This document shows positions 16,285 to 24,388 of a stretch of DNA of 64,000 nt, piece after piece (position 1 is the stretch's first letter; every line of letters begins with the position of its first letter). The notes under the pieces are model-generated. The model made no database searches. It saw nothing but the letters and a program-made list of their open reading frames with translations, and had not been told where the DNA came from. A program made the position numbers and the translations under genes. The stretch comes from JABWCQ01 sp964587105. Its GTDB lineage: Bacteria; Electryoneota; RPQS01. The stretch covers positions 62,001 through 126,000 of the forward strand of contig CAZPKG010000004.1 of the NCBI GenBank assembly GCA_964587105.1, written 5' to 3'.

Positions 16285-17933
16285 TTCTTCTTCAATCCCT
16301 CTACCGCCAATGCATCGAAGTAGCCGGAGAGCTTTGCAGCGTTCTTCAGATAGTCTGCCTCATGCGCACCGCCTTTGCCGCGCGCCATCGCGAGCCACGT
16401 TGCTTTTTGGTCGTTGCTCCAAGACTTGGTTTCGTCGAGCGACAACAACCATGCGCCGTGCTGGCCGACCCAATGCTTTTCGAAAGCGGGCATCGCCGGC
16501 AGAGCAAAACCGAGCCGCTCTTCAACGGCTTTCAATAATCGCTTGTGGAAGTTTGCATCACGCGGACCGAACTCAGATAGCTTTTGCGCCGCGAGCATGC
16601 CGACCTCGTCAAGCGGATACTCACGATAGAGAGCGGGGTCTTGGTCGTGCACACCTAAAACGATGTCAGCATCGGAAAGCTTCTTGAGTGCAGTAATCGG
16701 AGAACGATAGCCTTTAGTCCTGGCGATTTTTTTGCGCTCGGACTCTGCGAGCTTGCGGCCTGCAGGAGTTGTGGGACGCAAGCCAAGTTTGTCGTAGAAC
16801 CAATAGGCTCCGGAGGCGAGGGCTTCTTTGTTCTCGTAGCCGATCTGATATTTGCGGGCAATCACCCACGGAGCAGGACAAAAGGCCCGCGCCGCGCGAA
16901 CAAGAGACGCATAAATCCACGCCGCTTCCCCGCCACGGAAGGTATCAAATAGGTTTAAGGCGATTTCGAGCCGGGCCGGATGCATACCGCCGCCGCCGTA
17001 ACTAATCGGCACGCCGTTCTTGAGCATTAGAAATCCCCAGCCCGCTTCTTGTGGTAATCTCCACTGCGGCTGCATGAACCACACAAGCAAGGTCCCGCCT
17101 CGCTCAAGGTGGATCTCGTACATTTCTGCCGGATTGCCATGTGCCGCGCCGAAATACTCACGGGAGCGCACAGTTAGGGTGCCGTGGACTATATTTAGAA
17201 GTTCTTGGCCACGTTTTGTTGTGGCGGGAGCAGGAATCTCGAGCGGCCTGGCAATCTCCTCGGCAAAGTTCAACTTTAGCTTTGCATTTTCGGGTGACCA
17301 GATCCACAGATCTTTGGGGCGGGGGAGAGCAGTTGTGGTGCGTGACGGGCCATCGGGAATGAGGGTCATGTCCAGCATGAGGCTCGCGTCATTGTAGAGC
17401 GTATCGGCAACTTGCTCAGGGAAAGTCTGTTCAAACCGATTCAACAACATCGAAAGGACAGTCCGATATCCGGCGGCGCGCTGCAGGATTTCGCGGACAG
17501 TCAACGTTTCAGAATCGCAGGCATCAGCTTCGGCATTTTCGAGCAGAAGCCAAAGCATGCTGGCCAAGGGATCGTGATCTTTAGCTTCGTAATCTTCCCA
17601 ATCTAAATCAGCAAATCCGCCTAACTGCTTTTGCATGTACTTCGCATTCGCATAGTCGAACGCGTAGTAGAGTTTTGTCCCTGCAATTCCCGATTGAATC
17701 AGGGCATCTGCAAGGTCCGCAGTAATACGTTCGTGGAAGTGGGCGAGTTCTTTATCGCAGAATCGTCTGACGCCGTCAGAAACAGGATAGGCCTTGTAGA
17801 ACAATAGCTGATCGTGAAACGCTTCAAGCGTCTTTGCCGAGTGCGTAGTTGTCGCCAGTGCGCGCAAAAGTTCAAGTGATTCTTCAGCGCCGGGTCGTTC
17901 CGATAACTTCTTTAATAGGGTCTTCGCGGACAT
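16281..17933 (-). CDS. Uncharacterised 550-aa conserved protein, first gene of the MFS/DarT-like operon
   Basis: No signal peptide or membrane helix is visible. The N-terminal half is helical, with FDYANAKYMQKQLGGF at about 115 and LLLENAEADAC. The central part (about 260-420) is the most distinctive: YFGAAHGNPAEMYEIHLERG, LLVWFMQPQWRLPQEAGWGF, ISYGGGGMHPARLEIALNLF, RAFCPAPWVIARKYQIGYEN and ALASGAYWFYDKLGLRPT. The last pattern recurs in uncharacterised proteins of several phyla, but I know no function for it. WYFYDKLGF-type wording resembles acyltransferase ends, though no acetyl-CoA loop is evident. It overlaps the MFS gene by ATGA, so the two proteins are made together. Confidence 0.75.
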   Translation of the reverse strand: MSAKTLLKKLSERPGAEESLELLRALATTTHSAKTLEAFHDQLLFYKAYPVSDGVRRFCDKELAHFHERITADLADALIQSGIAGTKLYYAFDYANAKYMQKQLGGFADLDWEDYEAKDHDPLASMLWLLLENAEADACDSETLTVREILQRAAGYRTVLSMLLNRFEQTFPEQVADTLYNDASLMLDMTLIPDGPSRTTTALPRPKDLWIWSPENAKLKLNFAEEIARPLEIPAPATTKRGQELLNIVHGTLTVRSREYFGAAHGNPAEMYEIHLERGGTLLVWFMQPQWRLPQEAGWGFLMLKNGVPISYGGGGMHPARLEIALNLFDTFRGGEAAWIYASLVRAARAFCPAPWVIARKYQIGYENKEALASGAYWFYDKLGLRPTTPAGRKLAESERKKIARTKGYRSPITALKKLSDADIVLGVHDQDPALYREYPLDEVGMLAAQKLSEFGPRDANFHKRLLKAVEERLGFALPAMPAFEKHWVGQHGAWLLSLDETKSWSNDQKATWLAMARGKGGAHEADYLKNAAKLSGYFDALAVEGLKKK

Positions 17934-18046
17934 GATTTACTCCGGATATTGGACGAACATTGTCTATTTACGCTGCTTTCCCTGCAAGGTCAGGTCCACC
18001 TCGGCACAAGGTCAAAGGGTATGCATGAATATAGCACCCTCCAGAC

Positions 18047-18082
18047 AAAAAACAAACGGTCTGGAGTGAACCAGACCGTTTG
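18047..18082 (-). terminator. Terminator of the small basic protein gene
   Basis: Minus-strand CAAACGGTCTGG-TTCACT-CCAGACCGTTTG, a perfect 12-bp stem, followed by TTTTTTGTCTGG. It lies 26 bases past the stop codon at 18108. Confidence 0.9.
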
Positions 18083-18107
18083 CATATCGTAGCCAGTCAG
18101 AAACCGA

Positions 18108-18224
18108 TTACATCGGCATCGGGGCAGCGGCTTTCTTCTTGGAGCGGCGAGCTTTCTTCTTGGTCGCCTTCTTAGCCGTAGCTTTCTTCTTGGTGGCCTT
18201 CTTCTTGGCCTTCTTGACTGCCAT
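18108..18224 (-). CDS. 38-aa lysine/alanine-rich basic protein (histone H1/Hc1-like tail)
   Basis: ATG 18224 is preceded by GAAGGAG (complement of 18233-18239) at good spacing. The product is 38 aa, made almost entirely of Lys, Ala, Thr and Arg. It begins MAVKKAKKKATKKKATAKKA and ends in AAAPMPM. More than 40 percent of residues are basic and there is no acidic residue. Such KKA-repeat peptides resemble the C-terminal tails of histone H1-like bacterial proteins (Hc1/AlgP) and often bind DNA or RNA. A perfect intrinsic terminator follows, which argues for a real, discrete transcript. The opposite-strand hydrophobic frame (FFLVAFF...) is its shadow. The DNA-binding role is inference. Confidence 0.75.
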   Translation of the reverse strand: MAVKKAKKKATKKKATAKKATKKKARRSKKKAAAPMPM

Positions 18225-18249
18225 GCGGATTTCTCCTTCGCTGAATGAT

Positions 18250-18620
18250 CGGGCAGAGACTCGTTCGAGAACAGGATGTTTTGTCCAGACAGGAAGCTAC
18301 CGCGCTGCCCGAGATTCGCATGGCTTCCTTTTTACTGTGCAACCAGTAAGACTCGTGCGGCGAGCCTTAAGGGTTGTACCGGCGGCTTCTCGAAAGATGA
18401 GTCGCACAGTATCTATGATATCGTCCTGCTTATGAGGACGCGCATCGCGTTCTGGGGGGCTGGTCTCACAGCCACATGATTGTGGGCGACCTGCACTTAA
18501 GGATCGGCGATTCGAGGCTAAGCTATAGCAACAAATGGGCCGATTTTCAGCAAAGATAAGCAGATGGCGGCCATTTTAGCCGGGCCATGTGCCGCATGAG
18601 CTTGGCATAAGCTCATTTTT
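18250..18620 (+). ncRNA. Candidate structured non-coding RNA ending in an intrinsic terminator
   Basis: A + strand terminator ATGAGCTT-GGCAT-AAGCTCAT-TTTT (18596-18620) has no + strand protein gene before it; everything upstream for over 3.5 kb is on the minus strand. Between 18250 and 18500 several perfect helices can be drawn. CGGGCAG (18250) pairs with CTGCCCG (18305). ACTGTGC (18334) with GACTC (18350) pairs with GAGTC-GCACAGT (18399-18410). CGTCCT pairs with AGGACG (18422-18440), and GGCTG with CAGCC (18458-18473). I find none of the core motifs of tmRNA, RNase P RNA or SRP RNA. The 5' end is unknown. The segment may also contain the promoter and leader of the divergent basic-protein gene. 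Confidence 0.4.
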
Positions 18621-18760
18621 CAATGTTGTAAGATTCTAAAAAAAGAAAACTTACAACTGCATTATTCAGCAGTCTCACGATCTTTACAAAGTTCTTGCAA
18701 AGAATGCAAAAGAGCGCTGCAATAACAACATGAGAACATTCAGAGACCAATCAAAAGCGG

Positions 18761-19123
18761 TTATGATTTCCGCTTCGCAGCTTTATTCGCACGCTTCAGA
18801 GCTTTGCGTTGCGCTTTCAACTCTCGCTCTTTGCGACTTGCTTCAAGATCTTTCGCTTCAATCAAGTCGGTCATGTAGCCGAGCGTCTCGCGCCGTTCAA
18901 GCGCTTGTTGAATCAGATCGTATTCACGCAGGGTGAACCAAGATCGCAACATCGGCTGAAAGAACAGCATCACCTGTGAACCGACAAAGTTCATCGGCCG
19001 CATGGTTTCTAAAAAGAGCACAGCCGGAAGCGCAAATCCCAACCCCACTACCTTATCGGCAAGCCGATCGAATAACTCAATTTGTTCCAGGCTGAGATAA
19101 TCAGGTGCGACGATCTCTTTCAC
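18761..19123 (-). CDS. Small uncharacterised protein with basic coiled C-terminus
   Basis: 120 aa. The N-terminal 70 residues contain a helix-rich hydrophobic segment (VVGLGFALPAVLFLETMRPM, then VGSQVMLFFQPML) that may pack against or enter the membrane. The C-terminal 40 residues are highly charged and likely helical (DLEASRKERELKAQRKALKR). It overlaps the preceding 145-aa membrane-protein gene by ATGA, so they are co-translated. An FCB-type conserved pair is plausible, but I recognise no family. Function unknown. Confidence 0.6.
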   Translation of the reverse strand: MKEIVAPDYLSLEQIELFDRLADKVVGLGFALPAVLFLETMRPMNFVGSQVMLFFQPMLRSWFTLREYDLIQQALERRETLGYMTDLIEAKDLEASRKERELKAQRKALKRANKAAKRKS

Positions 19124-19557
19124 GAGCCGACCTCCTCCCGAGGTTCGATACGCTCGCGGATATATTTTTCAACTGCGTCGCGCTCGGGAGGTTCCATAAG
19201 CAGCAGACCGCGATGTCCATCGAGCCGTGAGCGGCTGGGGAACGGCGAGACAAACAGGCCATTCGGGTCGCGCTCGACGCGCTTGAGGTCTCGGAACAGC
19301 TTGCGCTTTTTCCAGAACCAGCGCTGAACTGAAATCCCCTCTTCATCAATCGCGTAGCTTGTCGGGAGCCAATAGGCGACGGTCGCACCAAGCAAACAGA
19401 CAGTGGCAAAGAATGCCCACACCGGACTGTCAAGCGATTTCAGCAGACCGAGCGGAACACCCACGATGGTCAAAACAAAAATCACGCGGCGATATCCGCC
19501 TTGTCGCGGTGGATGAACTGTCCACTCAAAGATCACAGAACTGCCTTGGGCCATCAC
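19120..19557 (-). CDS. Small membrane protein with PH-like cytosolic tail
   Basis: 145 aa with two adjacent predicted membrane helices (VIFVLTIVGVPLGLLKSL and VWAFFATVCLLGATVAYWL). A tail follows reading SYAIDEEGISVQRWFWKKRKLFRDLKRVERDPNGLFVSPF, the strand pattern of bacterial PH-like domains (YxIxxEGIxVxxxxxxxxxxW.DI). It probably sits in the inner membrane. The 120-aa gene follows with a four-base overlap. No function can be assigned. A similar two-helix PH-like protein occurs at 28753-29298. Confidence 0.6.
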   Translation of the reverse strand: MMAQGSSVIFEWTVHPPRQGGYRRVIFVLTIVGVPLGLLKSLDSPVWAFFATVCLLGATVAYWLPTSYAIDEEGISVQRWFWKKRKLFRDLKRVERDPNGLFVSPFPSRSRLDGHRGLLLMEPPERDAVEKYIRERIEPREEVGS

Positions 19558-19626
19558 TCAACGGACCCTCATTGCGCCAAATATAAAGCATGAGAAACCA
19601 AAACGCAAGTACTTGCGAGAAAAAAG

Positions 19627-22413
19627 TTAGGAATGTGCTTTAAGCCAATTTGCTCCAAAACCGACGTCAACCTCAATTGGAACTCGGAGCTTCATGGCTT
19701 CCGACATCTGCTCGCGGACCATCATTTCGAGTTGCATGAGTTCGGATTCAGGAGCTTCAAAAACGAGTTCATCGTGGACTTGGAGCAACATGCGAGCGGC
19801 AAACTTTTCCTGCTTAAGTCGCTTGGAAATGCGGATCATTGCGACCTTGATCATGTCAGCAGCAGAGCCTTGAACCGGAGTGTTGATGGCAATGCGCTCG
19901 GCAAATTCACGGACTTGGCGGTTAGCGTTGTTGATGTCGGTGATCTGCCTCCGCCGGCCCATCAGGGTTTCCACATAGCCGTTCTCACGGCACGATGCGA
20001 TAGTCTCGGCCATGAATTGCTTGACCCCCGGATAGAGCCTGAAATACTGTTCACGGAACTCCTTGGCCTCTGCGCGCGGAATGCCAAGCTGTTCAGATAA
20101 ACCAAAATCCGTTTGACCGTAGATGATTCCAAAGTTGACGGTCTTGGCCGCGCGGCGCATATCGGAGTTGACTTCCGACAACGGAATTCCGTAAATCTTC
20201 GCCGCCGTTTCGCGATGAATATCGCCACCGCTGCGGAAGGCCTGCAACAAGGTCTCATCGTTCGACAGATGCGCCATGATTCGCAATTCAATCTGTCCGT
20301 AGTCCGCTGAAAGAATCTTCCAGCCGGGTTCTCCGGCGATGAATGCCTCTCTTATTCTGCGGCCAACCTCCGTGCGTATGGGAATGTTCTGCAAATTCGG
20401 ATTGTTGGAGGAGAGTCTTCCGGTGGCGGCAATCGTCTGACTGAATGTGGTGTGCACACGACCTGTGAATGGATGGACGAGGTCGGGCAGCGCGTCAACG
20501 TATGTGCCCTTAAGCTTGGAAAGGATTCGGTAATCAACAAGTTTCGCGGGCAGCTCATGCATCGGCGCGAGGGCGGTTAGCGTGTCCACGTCGGTGGAGG
20601 GTCCGGTCTTGGTTTTCTTTTGTACGGGCAGCTTGAGCTTTTCAAATAATATGGCTCCCAGCTGCTTGGGCGAGTTCAAATTGAACGTCTCACCCGCCGC
20701 CGCATGGCATTCCTTTTCAAGCCGTGTGAGGTCGCGCTCAAGTTCCGTGGACATATCTGACAGCAGGTCAGTGTCGAGCCGGACTCCGGTGAACTCCATG
20801 TCACGGAGCACGGAAGTCAGCGGCATTTCGAGTTCGTCCAGCAATTTCTTTTGACTTTGAAGCTGTGGTTCGAGCACATGCACGAGCCGCAAAGCGTAAT
20901 CTGCATCCTCACACGCATAGTCGGCAATTTTTTCCAGATCGACGTCGAACATCGAGCCTTGATTCTTGCCTGAACCGATCAAATCAGAGGTCGGAATCTT
21001 GGAGAGCTTGAGATAATCGCGGGCCAGATCATCAATGCTGAGTGTCCGGGTTCCTGGATTCAAGAGGTACGCTGCGATCATCGTGTCGAACGAAAGAGAG
21101 GCAACAACGATCCCGTAAGAGAGGTAAACGAGCGCATCGTACTTGATGTTCTGTCCCGCTTTGGGAACACTTGCATCCTCCAAAAGTTCCGCCGCGAGTT
21201 CAAGATATGCGGCGAGCGCGCCCTCGGCTTCTTGACCGAAGCGCACGAACTGTCGCTTGCCGGAGGGTTTCGCATCGAAATGTGCCATTGACACATAGTA
21301 TGCCTCTCCTTCAACGACAGAGAAGCTTGCTCCGACCAATTCAGCCAGCATCGGATCCGCCGCAGTGGTCTCGACGTCGAAAGACAGCAACGGTTTTTCT
21401 TTGCGCCATTTGCTGATCAGTGCTTTTAACTCCGCTGCCGTCCGGACAATCTGATAATCGCGCTTGGACGCCGATTTCATACCGCTCTCCGCCGCAACAG
21501 GCGAGCTGCCTCTTAAGCGATCCAACAGTCGATAGAGTTCAAGCTCTGTCAGCAACCGCTCAATTTCAGCATTGTAAAGCGGCTTCACGTCCAGCGCGCC
21601 GAGGTCAACTTCAATCGGTGCGTTGACGTCAATTGTCACGAGTTCCCGCGACATGCGCGCGGATTCAGCATACTCAATCAGTGAGTCGCGCAATTTTGAC
21701 GGCTTCATCGTTGGAGCAGCATGCAGCACGTCTTCGACCGAGCCATACTCCTTGATAAGTTTGACGGCGGTCTTCGGTCCGACGCCTGCAACGCCCGGGA
21801 CGTTGTCAGATGAATCACCCATCAATGCCAACACATCGATAACTTTTGATGGCGGCACACCGAAATTCTCTTCAACCTCCGCCGGTGACCAAATCAATGT
21901 CCCATCGGGTTTCGGATTATAGAGCTTTACATTGTCTGTCACTAACTGCTGATAATCCTTGTCACCCGTCACCATATATACAGTGTAGCCTTGCTCCTCA
22001 CCTTGTCTGGCGAGAGTGCCGATCACATCATCGGCCTCCCAGCCCGGCAATGCCAGAATCTTAATTCCGGTTGCCGCGAGCACCTGATCCAACCGTCCAA
22101 GTTGATCGACCAATTCTTCGGGCATCTTCTGACGGGTTGCCTTATATTCCTTATATTGTTTATGGCGGAATGTCGGTTCAGCTGTGTCAAACACGATTGC
22201 CAGATGGGTCGGCTGTTCTTTTTCAATCAGCGAAATCAGCGTATTCAGAAATCCGAAGATGGCCGAGGTAATCTCGCCTCGCGAGTTTACGAGCGGATTC
22301 CGCAAAAACGCAAAATGCGACCGGAACATCAGGGCCGAGCCGTCTATCAGATACAATTTGTTGGGATCAGAAGGCATTTGAGTTCGGGAGTGGGCTTGAC
22401 TTTTTGCTGACAA
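19627..22413 (-). CDS. polA: DNA polymerase I
   Basis: About 928 aa, full length for the family. The 5'-3' exonuclease domain (about 15-290) starts KLYLIDGSALMFRSHFAF and has GWEADDVIGTLA and LMGDSSDNVPGV. The 3'-5' exonuclease domain (about 320-510) keeps its acidic motifs (SFDVETTA, NIKYDALVY, YACEDADYAL), so proofreading should be active. The polymerase domain has motif A ADYGQIELRIMAHLS, the O-helix RRAAKTVNFGIIYG, and motif C VHDELVFE (HDE at 880-882). It acts in Okazaki-fragment maturation and excision repair. The start is uncertain: TTG 22413 follows GAGGGG closely, while ATG 22377 begins MPSDPNKLYLIDG nearer the conserved core. It is divergent from the DUF3467 gene. Confidence 0.96.
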   Translation of the reverse strand: MSAKSQAHSRTQMPSDPNKLYLIDGSALMFRSHFAFLRNPLVNSRGEITSAIFGFLNTLISLIEKEQPTHLAIVFDTAEPTFRHKQYKEYKATRQKMPEELVDQLGRLDQVLAATGIKILALPGWEADDVIGTLARQGEEQGYTVYMVTGDKDYQQLVTDNVKLYNPKPDGTLIWSPAEVEENFGVPPSKVIDVLALMGDSSDNVPGVAGVGPKTAVKLIKEYGSVEDVLHAAPTMKPSKLRDSLIEYAESARMSRELVTIDVNAPIEVDLGALDVKPLYNAEIERLLTELELYRLLDRLRGSSPVAAESGMKSASKRDYQIVRTAAELKALISKWRKEKPLLSFDVETTAADPMLAELVGASFSVVEGEAYYVSMAHFDAKPSGKRQFVRFGQEAEGALAAYLELAAELLEDASVPKAGQNIKYDALVYLSYGIVVASLSFDTMIAAYLLNPGTRTLSIDDLARDYLKLSKIPTSDLIGSGKNQGSMFDVDLEKIADYACEDADYALRLVHVLEPQLQSQKKLLDELEMPLTSVLRDMEFTGVRLDTDLLSDMSTELERDLTRLEKECHAAAGETFNLNSPKQLGAILFEKLKLPVQKKTKTGPSTDVDTLTALAPMHELPAKLVDYRILSKLKGTYVDALPDLVHPFTGRVHTTFSQTIAATGRLSSNNPNLQNIPIRTEVGRRIREAFIAGEPGWKILSADYGQIELRIMAHLSNDETLLQAFRSGGDIHRETAAKIYGIPLSEVNSDMRRAAKTVNFGIIYGQTDFGLSEQLGIPRAEAKEFREQYFRLYPGVKQFMAETIASCRENGYVETLMGRRRQITDINNANRQVREFAERIAINTPVQGSAADMIKVAMIRISKRLKQEKFAARMLLQVHDELVFEAPESELMQLEMMVREQMSEAMKLRVPIEVDVGFGANWLKAHS

Positions 22414-22473
22414 AGCCCCTCATTAAAGGATTAGAGGATTCTGGAACAACATACAGCACAAGAGGATACAGAG

Positions 22474-22806
22474 ATGTCAGACCCAGCGGCCCAGCGCCCG
22501 CATCAGATAAATGTCAGTTTGGACGAGAAAGTCGCGGAAGGAATTTACGCCAATCTCGCCCTTATATCGCATAGCCCTGCCGAGTTTTTCATGGATTTCG
22601 CGCGGATGGTGCCCGGAACACCGAAGGCCTCGGTGCATGCCCGCGTGATCATGACGCCGTCACATTGCAAATTTCTGTTGAATGCGCTGAAAGAAAACAT
22701 CGAGCGCTATGAGAAACAATTCGGCGAAATCAAGCTTCATGGAGGTCCGCAGCAGCAAGCCGGACAATTCGGTTTCCGCGCCGGCGGCGAACCCGAAGCA
22801 AAGTAA
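22474..22806 (+). CDS. DUF3467 family protein
   Basis: 110 aa. The pattern QINVSLDEKVAEGIYANLALISHSPAEFFMDFARMVPG, then VHARVIMTPSHCKFLLNALKENIERYEKQFG, is the full DUF3467 domain. It is a small cytoplasmic protein found across bacteria with no established function. The ATG is preceded by a GAGG site. The Gln-rich tail (GGPQQQAGQFGF) is a species-specific extension. It is divergent from polA. The downstream gene starts 72 bases later and may have its own promoter. Confidence 0.9.
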   Translation: MSDPAAQRPHQINVSLDEKVAEGIYANLALISHSPAEFFMDFARMVPGTPKASVHARVIMTPSHCKFLLNALKENIERYEKQFGEIKLHGGPQQQAGQFGFRAGGEPEAK

Positions 22807-22843
22807 GTATATTTCAAATTCCACCGAGTGTGGGCAGCGTTGC

Positions 22844-22856
22844 CCCGCCGGAATCA
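22844..22856. repeat. Dispersed CCCCGCCGGAATC element
   Basis: Exact 13-base copy of the element also found at 6277, 58182 and 58530, preceded by ACCGAGTGTGGGC. It lies in the leader of the fibronectin lipoprotein gene. Confidence 0.5.
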
Positions 22857-22878
22857 GCAGGCATCGCAAGGAGGCACA

Positions 22879-24306
22879 GTGAAACTACGCATCATCGCAC
22901 TACTCGCTATTAGCATCGGATTGCTGCTCTCCTGTGACAAGGAGGACAAGCCGCCTCTGGCTGTTGTACCCAATGCACCCAATCTCCTGACAGCAGTCGA
23001 AATCACTCACAACTCGATTACGCTAAGTTGGAATGACCAGTCCGACAATGAAGAGACTTTCGAAATTGAGATGGGGCAAAGCAATGTGTGGCATCTGCAT
23101 TCCTCAGTCAATGCCGACGTTACAGAGCAATTGGTTGACGGTCTTGTGCCGAGCACCACATATCAGTTCAGGGTCTATGCCGTAAACTCAGCGGGCCGAA
23201 GCAATCCATCGAATACATATCAGGTTTCGACAAACTCGCACACACCCGCTCCGGCTCCAACGGATGTAACGGCAAGTCCGCTGGCTCCAACCGTAGTGAA
23301 AGTTGATTGGACGGATACGGCTCCGATGGCCGTTCATTTTGTGATTGACCGCCGCGCATCTTCGACAAACTGGTCGCGCGTCGGCGAAGTCGGCGATAAC
23401 ATCGAAACCTATAACGATTCCACGTGCACACCTGCGACGGCCTACTACTATAGAGTAGGTTCACTTGTCAATGATCTGATTTCTTGGTCCGTTGACTCAG
23501 CCGCGGTCACGACTCCCAATACGGGTGCGCCCCACGCACCGTCAAATCTTGTCGCCACGGTGCAGGTCGGAACGGGCGTTCATTTGACGTGGGTGGACAA
23601 CTCGCTTGACGAAACCGTGTTCCACATTCGCCGCAACGTTGAAGGCCAATTCTTCGAGATCATTGATTCGGTGGCGGCTAACGTAACAGCGTACTTTGAC
23701 GATTTGGGCGAGAACACCGCCGTTTACAACTATCAAGTCCGCGCGTCAAACGCGTTCGGTTCATCCGCATGGTCAAACCCCGCGCAAGCAACCTACGACT
23801 TTTGCTCTTTGGGGGCAGTGCAAATTTGTATCGGGAACTACTGGACCTATCAAGTTGATCCTGCAACCGGTGATACCTACAATGCGCGACGCCAAGTGCG
23901 GGAAGTGGCCTATCCCGGCGGCGTGGATTACTATCTAATGGTAGAGTTCGTCGGTGATGAAACGGACACGCTGTATTACTGGCGCAATTTCGAGAGCGGA
24001 CTCTATCAGGATGAATTCCCGCTGAACGGATCCGGCGCCGAACTTCTTTTGCGTACTCCGCCGTCCGCAGGATTCTGGAATTTCCAAGGGGACAGCGTGC
24101 TGGTCACCAGTGCGAGCACAACGGTGATTGTGCAAGGTGTAACCTACACCGGAGTGACAATCTACCAACGCTTCAGCCGCACATCGAATCGCAGCACCAA
24201 ATACTATCTGAAACCTCAGACGGTCGGCATCATTAAGGAAGAAGAATTCGCAGGTTCGGCGCCGGTCGTAACGCGCGAACTTATTGAGACCTTCTTACGG
24301 CACTGA
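22879..24306 (+). CDS. Lipoprotein with fibronectin type III domains
   Basis: I choose GTG 22879 because AAGGAGG (22868-22874) lies four bases upstream and a lipoprotein signal follows at once (MKLRIIALLAISIGLLLSC), giving 475 aa. The earlier in-frame ATG at 22828 lies within repeat-derived sequence. Three FnIII domains are visible, each starting with a P-x-x-L/V-T-A block and containing S-L-W-x-D strands: about 30-120 (TLSWNDQSDNEETFEI), 125-215 (VKVDWTDTAP) and 225-310 (HLTWVDNSLDETVFHI). A separate beta-rich C-terminal domain begins at ICIGNYWTYQVDPATGD (about 325-475). It is likely tethered to the outer membrane. No enzyme motif is visible. A strong terminator follows. Confidence 0.8.
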   Translation: MKLRIIALLAISIGLLLSCDKEDKPPLAVVPNAPNLLTAVEITHNSITLSWNDQSDNEETFEIEMGQSNVWHLHSSVNADVTEQLVDGLVPSTTYQFRVYAVNSAGRSNPSNTYQVSTNSHTPAPAPTDVTASPLAPTVVKVDWTDTAPMAVHFVIDRRASSTNWSRVGEVGDNIETYNDSTCTPATAYYYRVGSLVNDLISWSVDSAAVTTPNTGAPHAPSNLVATVQVGTGVHLTWVDNSLDETVFHIRRNVEGQFFEIIDSVAANVTAYFDDLGENTAVYNYQVRASNAFGSSAWSNPAQATYDFCSLGAVQICIGNYWTYQVDPATGDTYNARRQVREVAYPGGVDYYLMVEFVGDETDTLYYWRNFESGLYQDEFPLNGSGAELLLRTPPSAGFWNFQGDSVLVTSASTTVIVQGVTYTGVTIYQRFSRTSNRSTKYYLKPQTVGIIKEEEFAGSAPVVTRELIETFLRH

Positions 24307-24337
24307 TGCGATAGGCTGCGATCCAATTTTAGTGAAC

Positions 24338-24385
24338 AACCCCTCAGGGAAGGCACTCGCCGACTCTGAGGGGTTTTCCTTTTTC
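24338..24385 (+). terminator. Terminator of the fibronectin lipoprotein gene
   Basis: AACCCCTCAG ... CTGAGGGGTT, a perfect 10-bp stem with an 18-base loop, then TTCCTTTTTC. Confidence 0.85.
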
Positions 24386-24388
24386 AGG

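Noticed and set aside
18139..18435. 98-codon hydrophobic + strand frame (FFLVAFF-type repeats)
   Set aside because: It is the antisense of the Lys/Ala-rich 38-aa gene; Lys codons read as Phe/Leu on the other strand.
18276..18479. 67-codon + strand frame in the candidate ncRNA
   Set aside because: No ribosome site and no conserved pattern; the perfect helices fit an RNA better than a protein.
6665..18540. Shared 12-13-mer CTATAGCAACAAA at 6668 and 18525
   Set aside because: A single short match without wider similarity; chance cannot be excluded.
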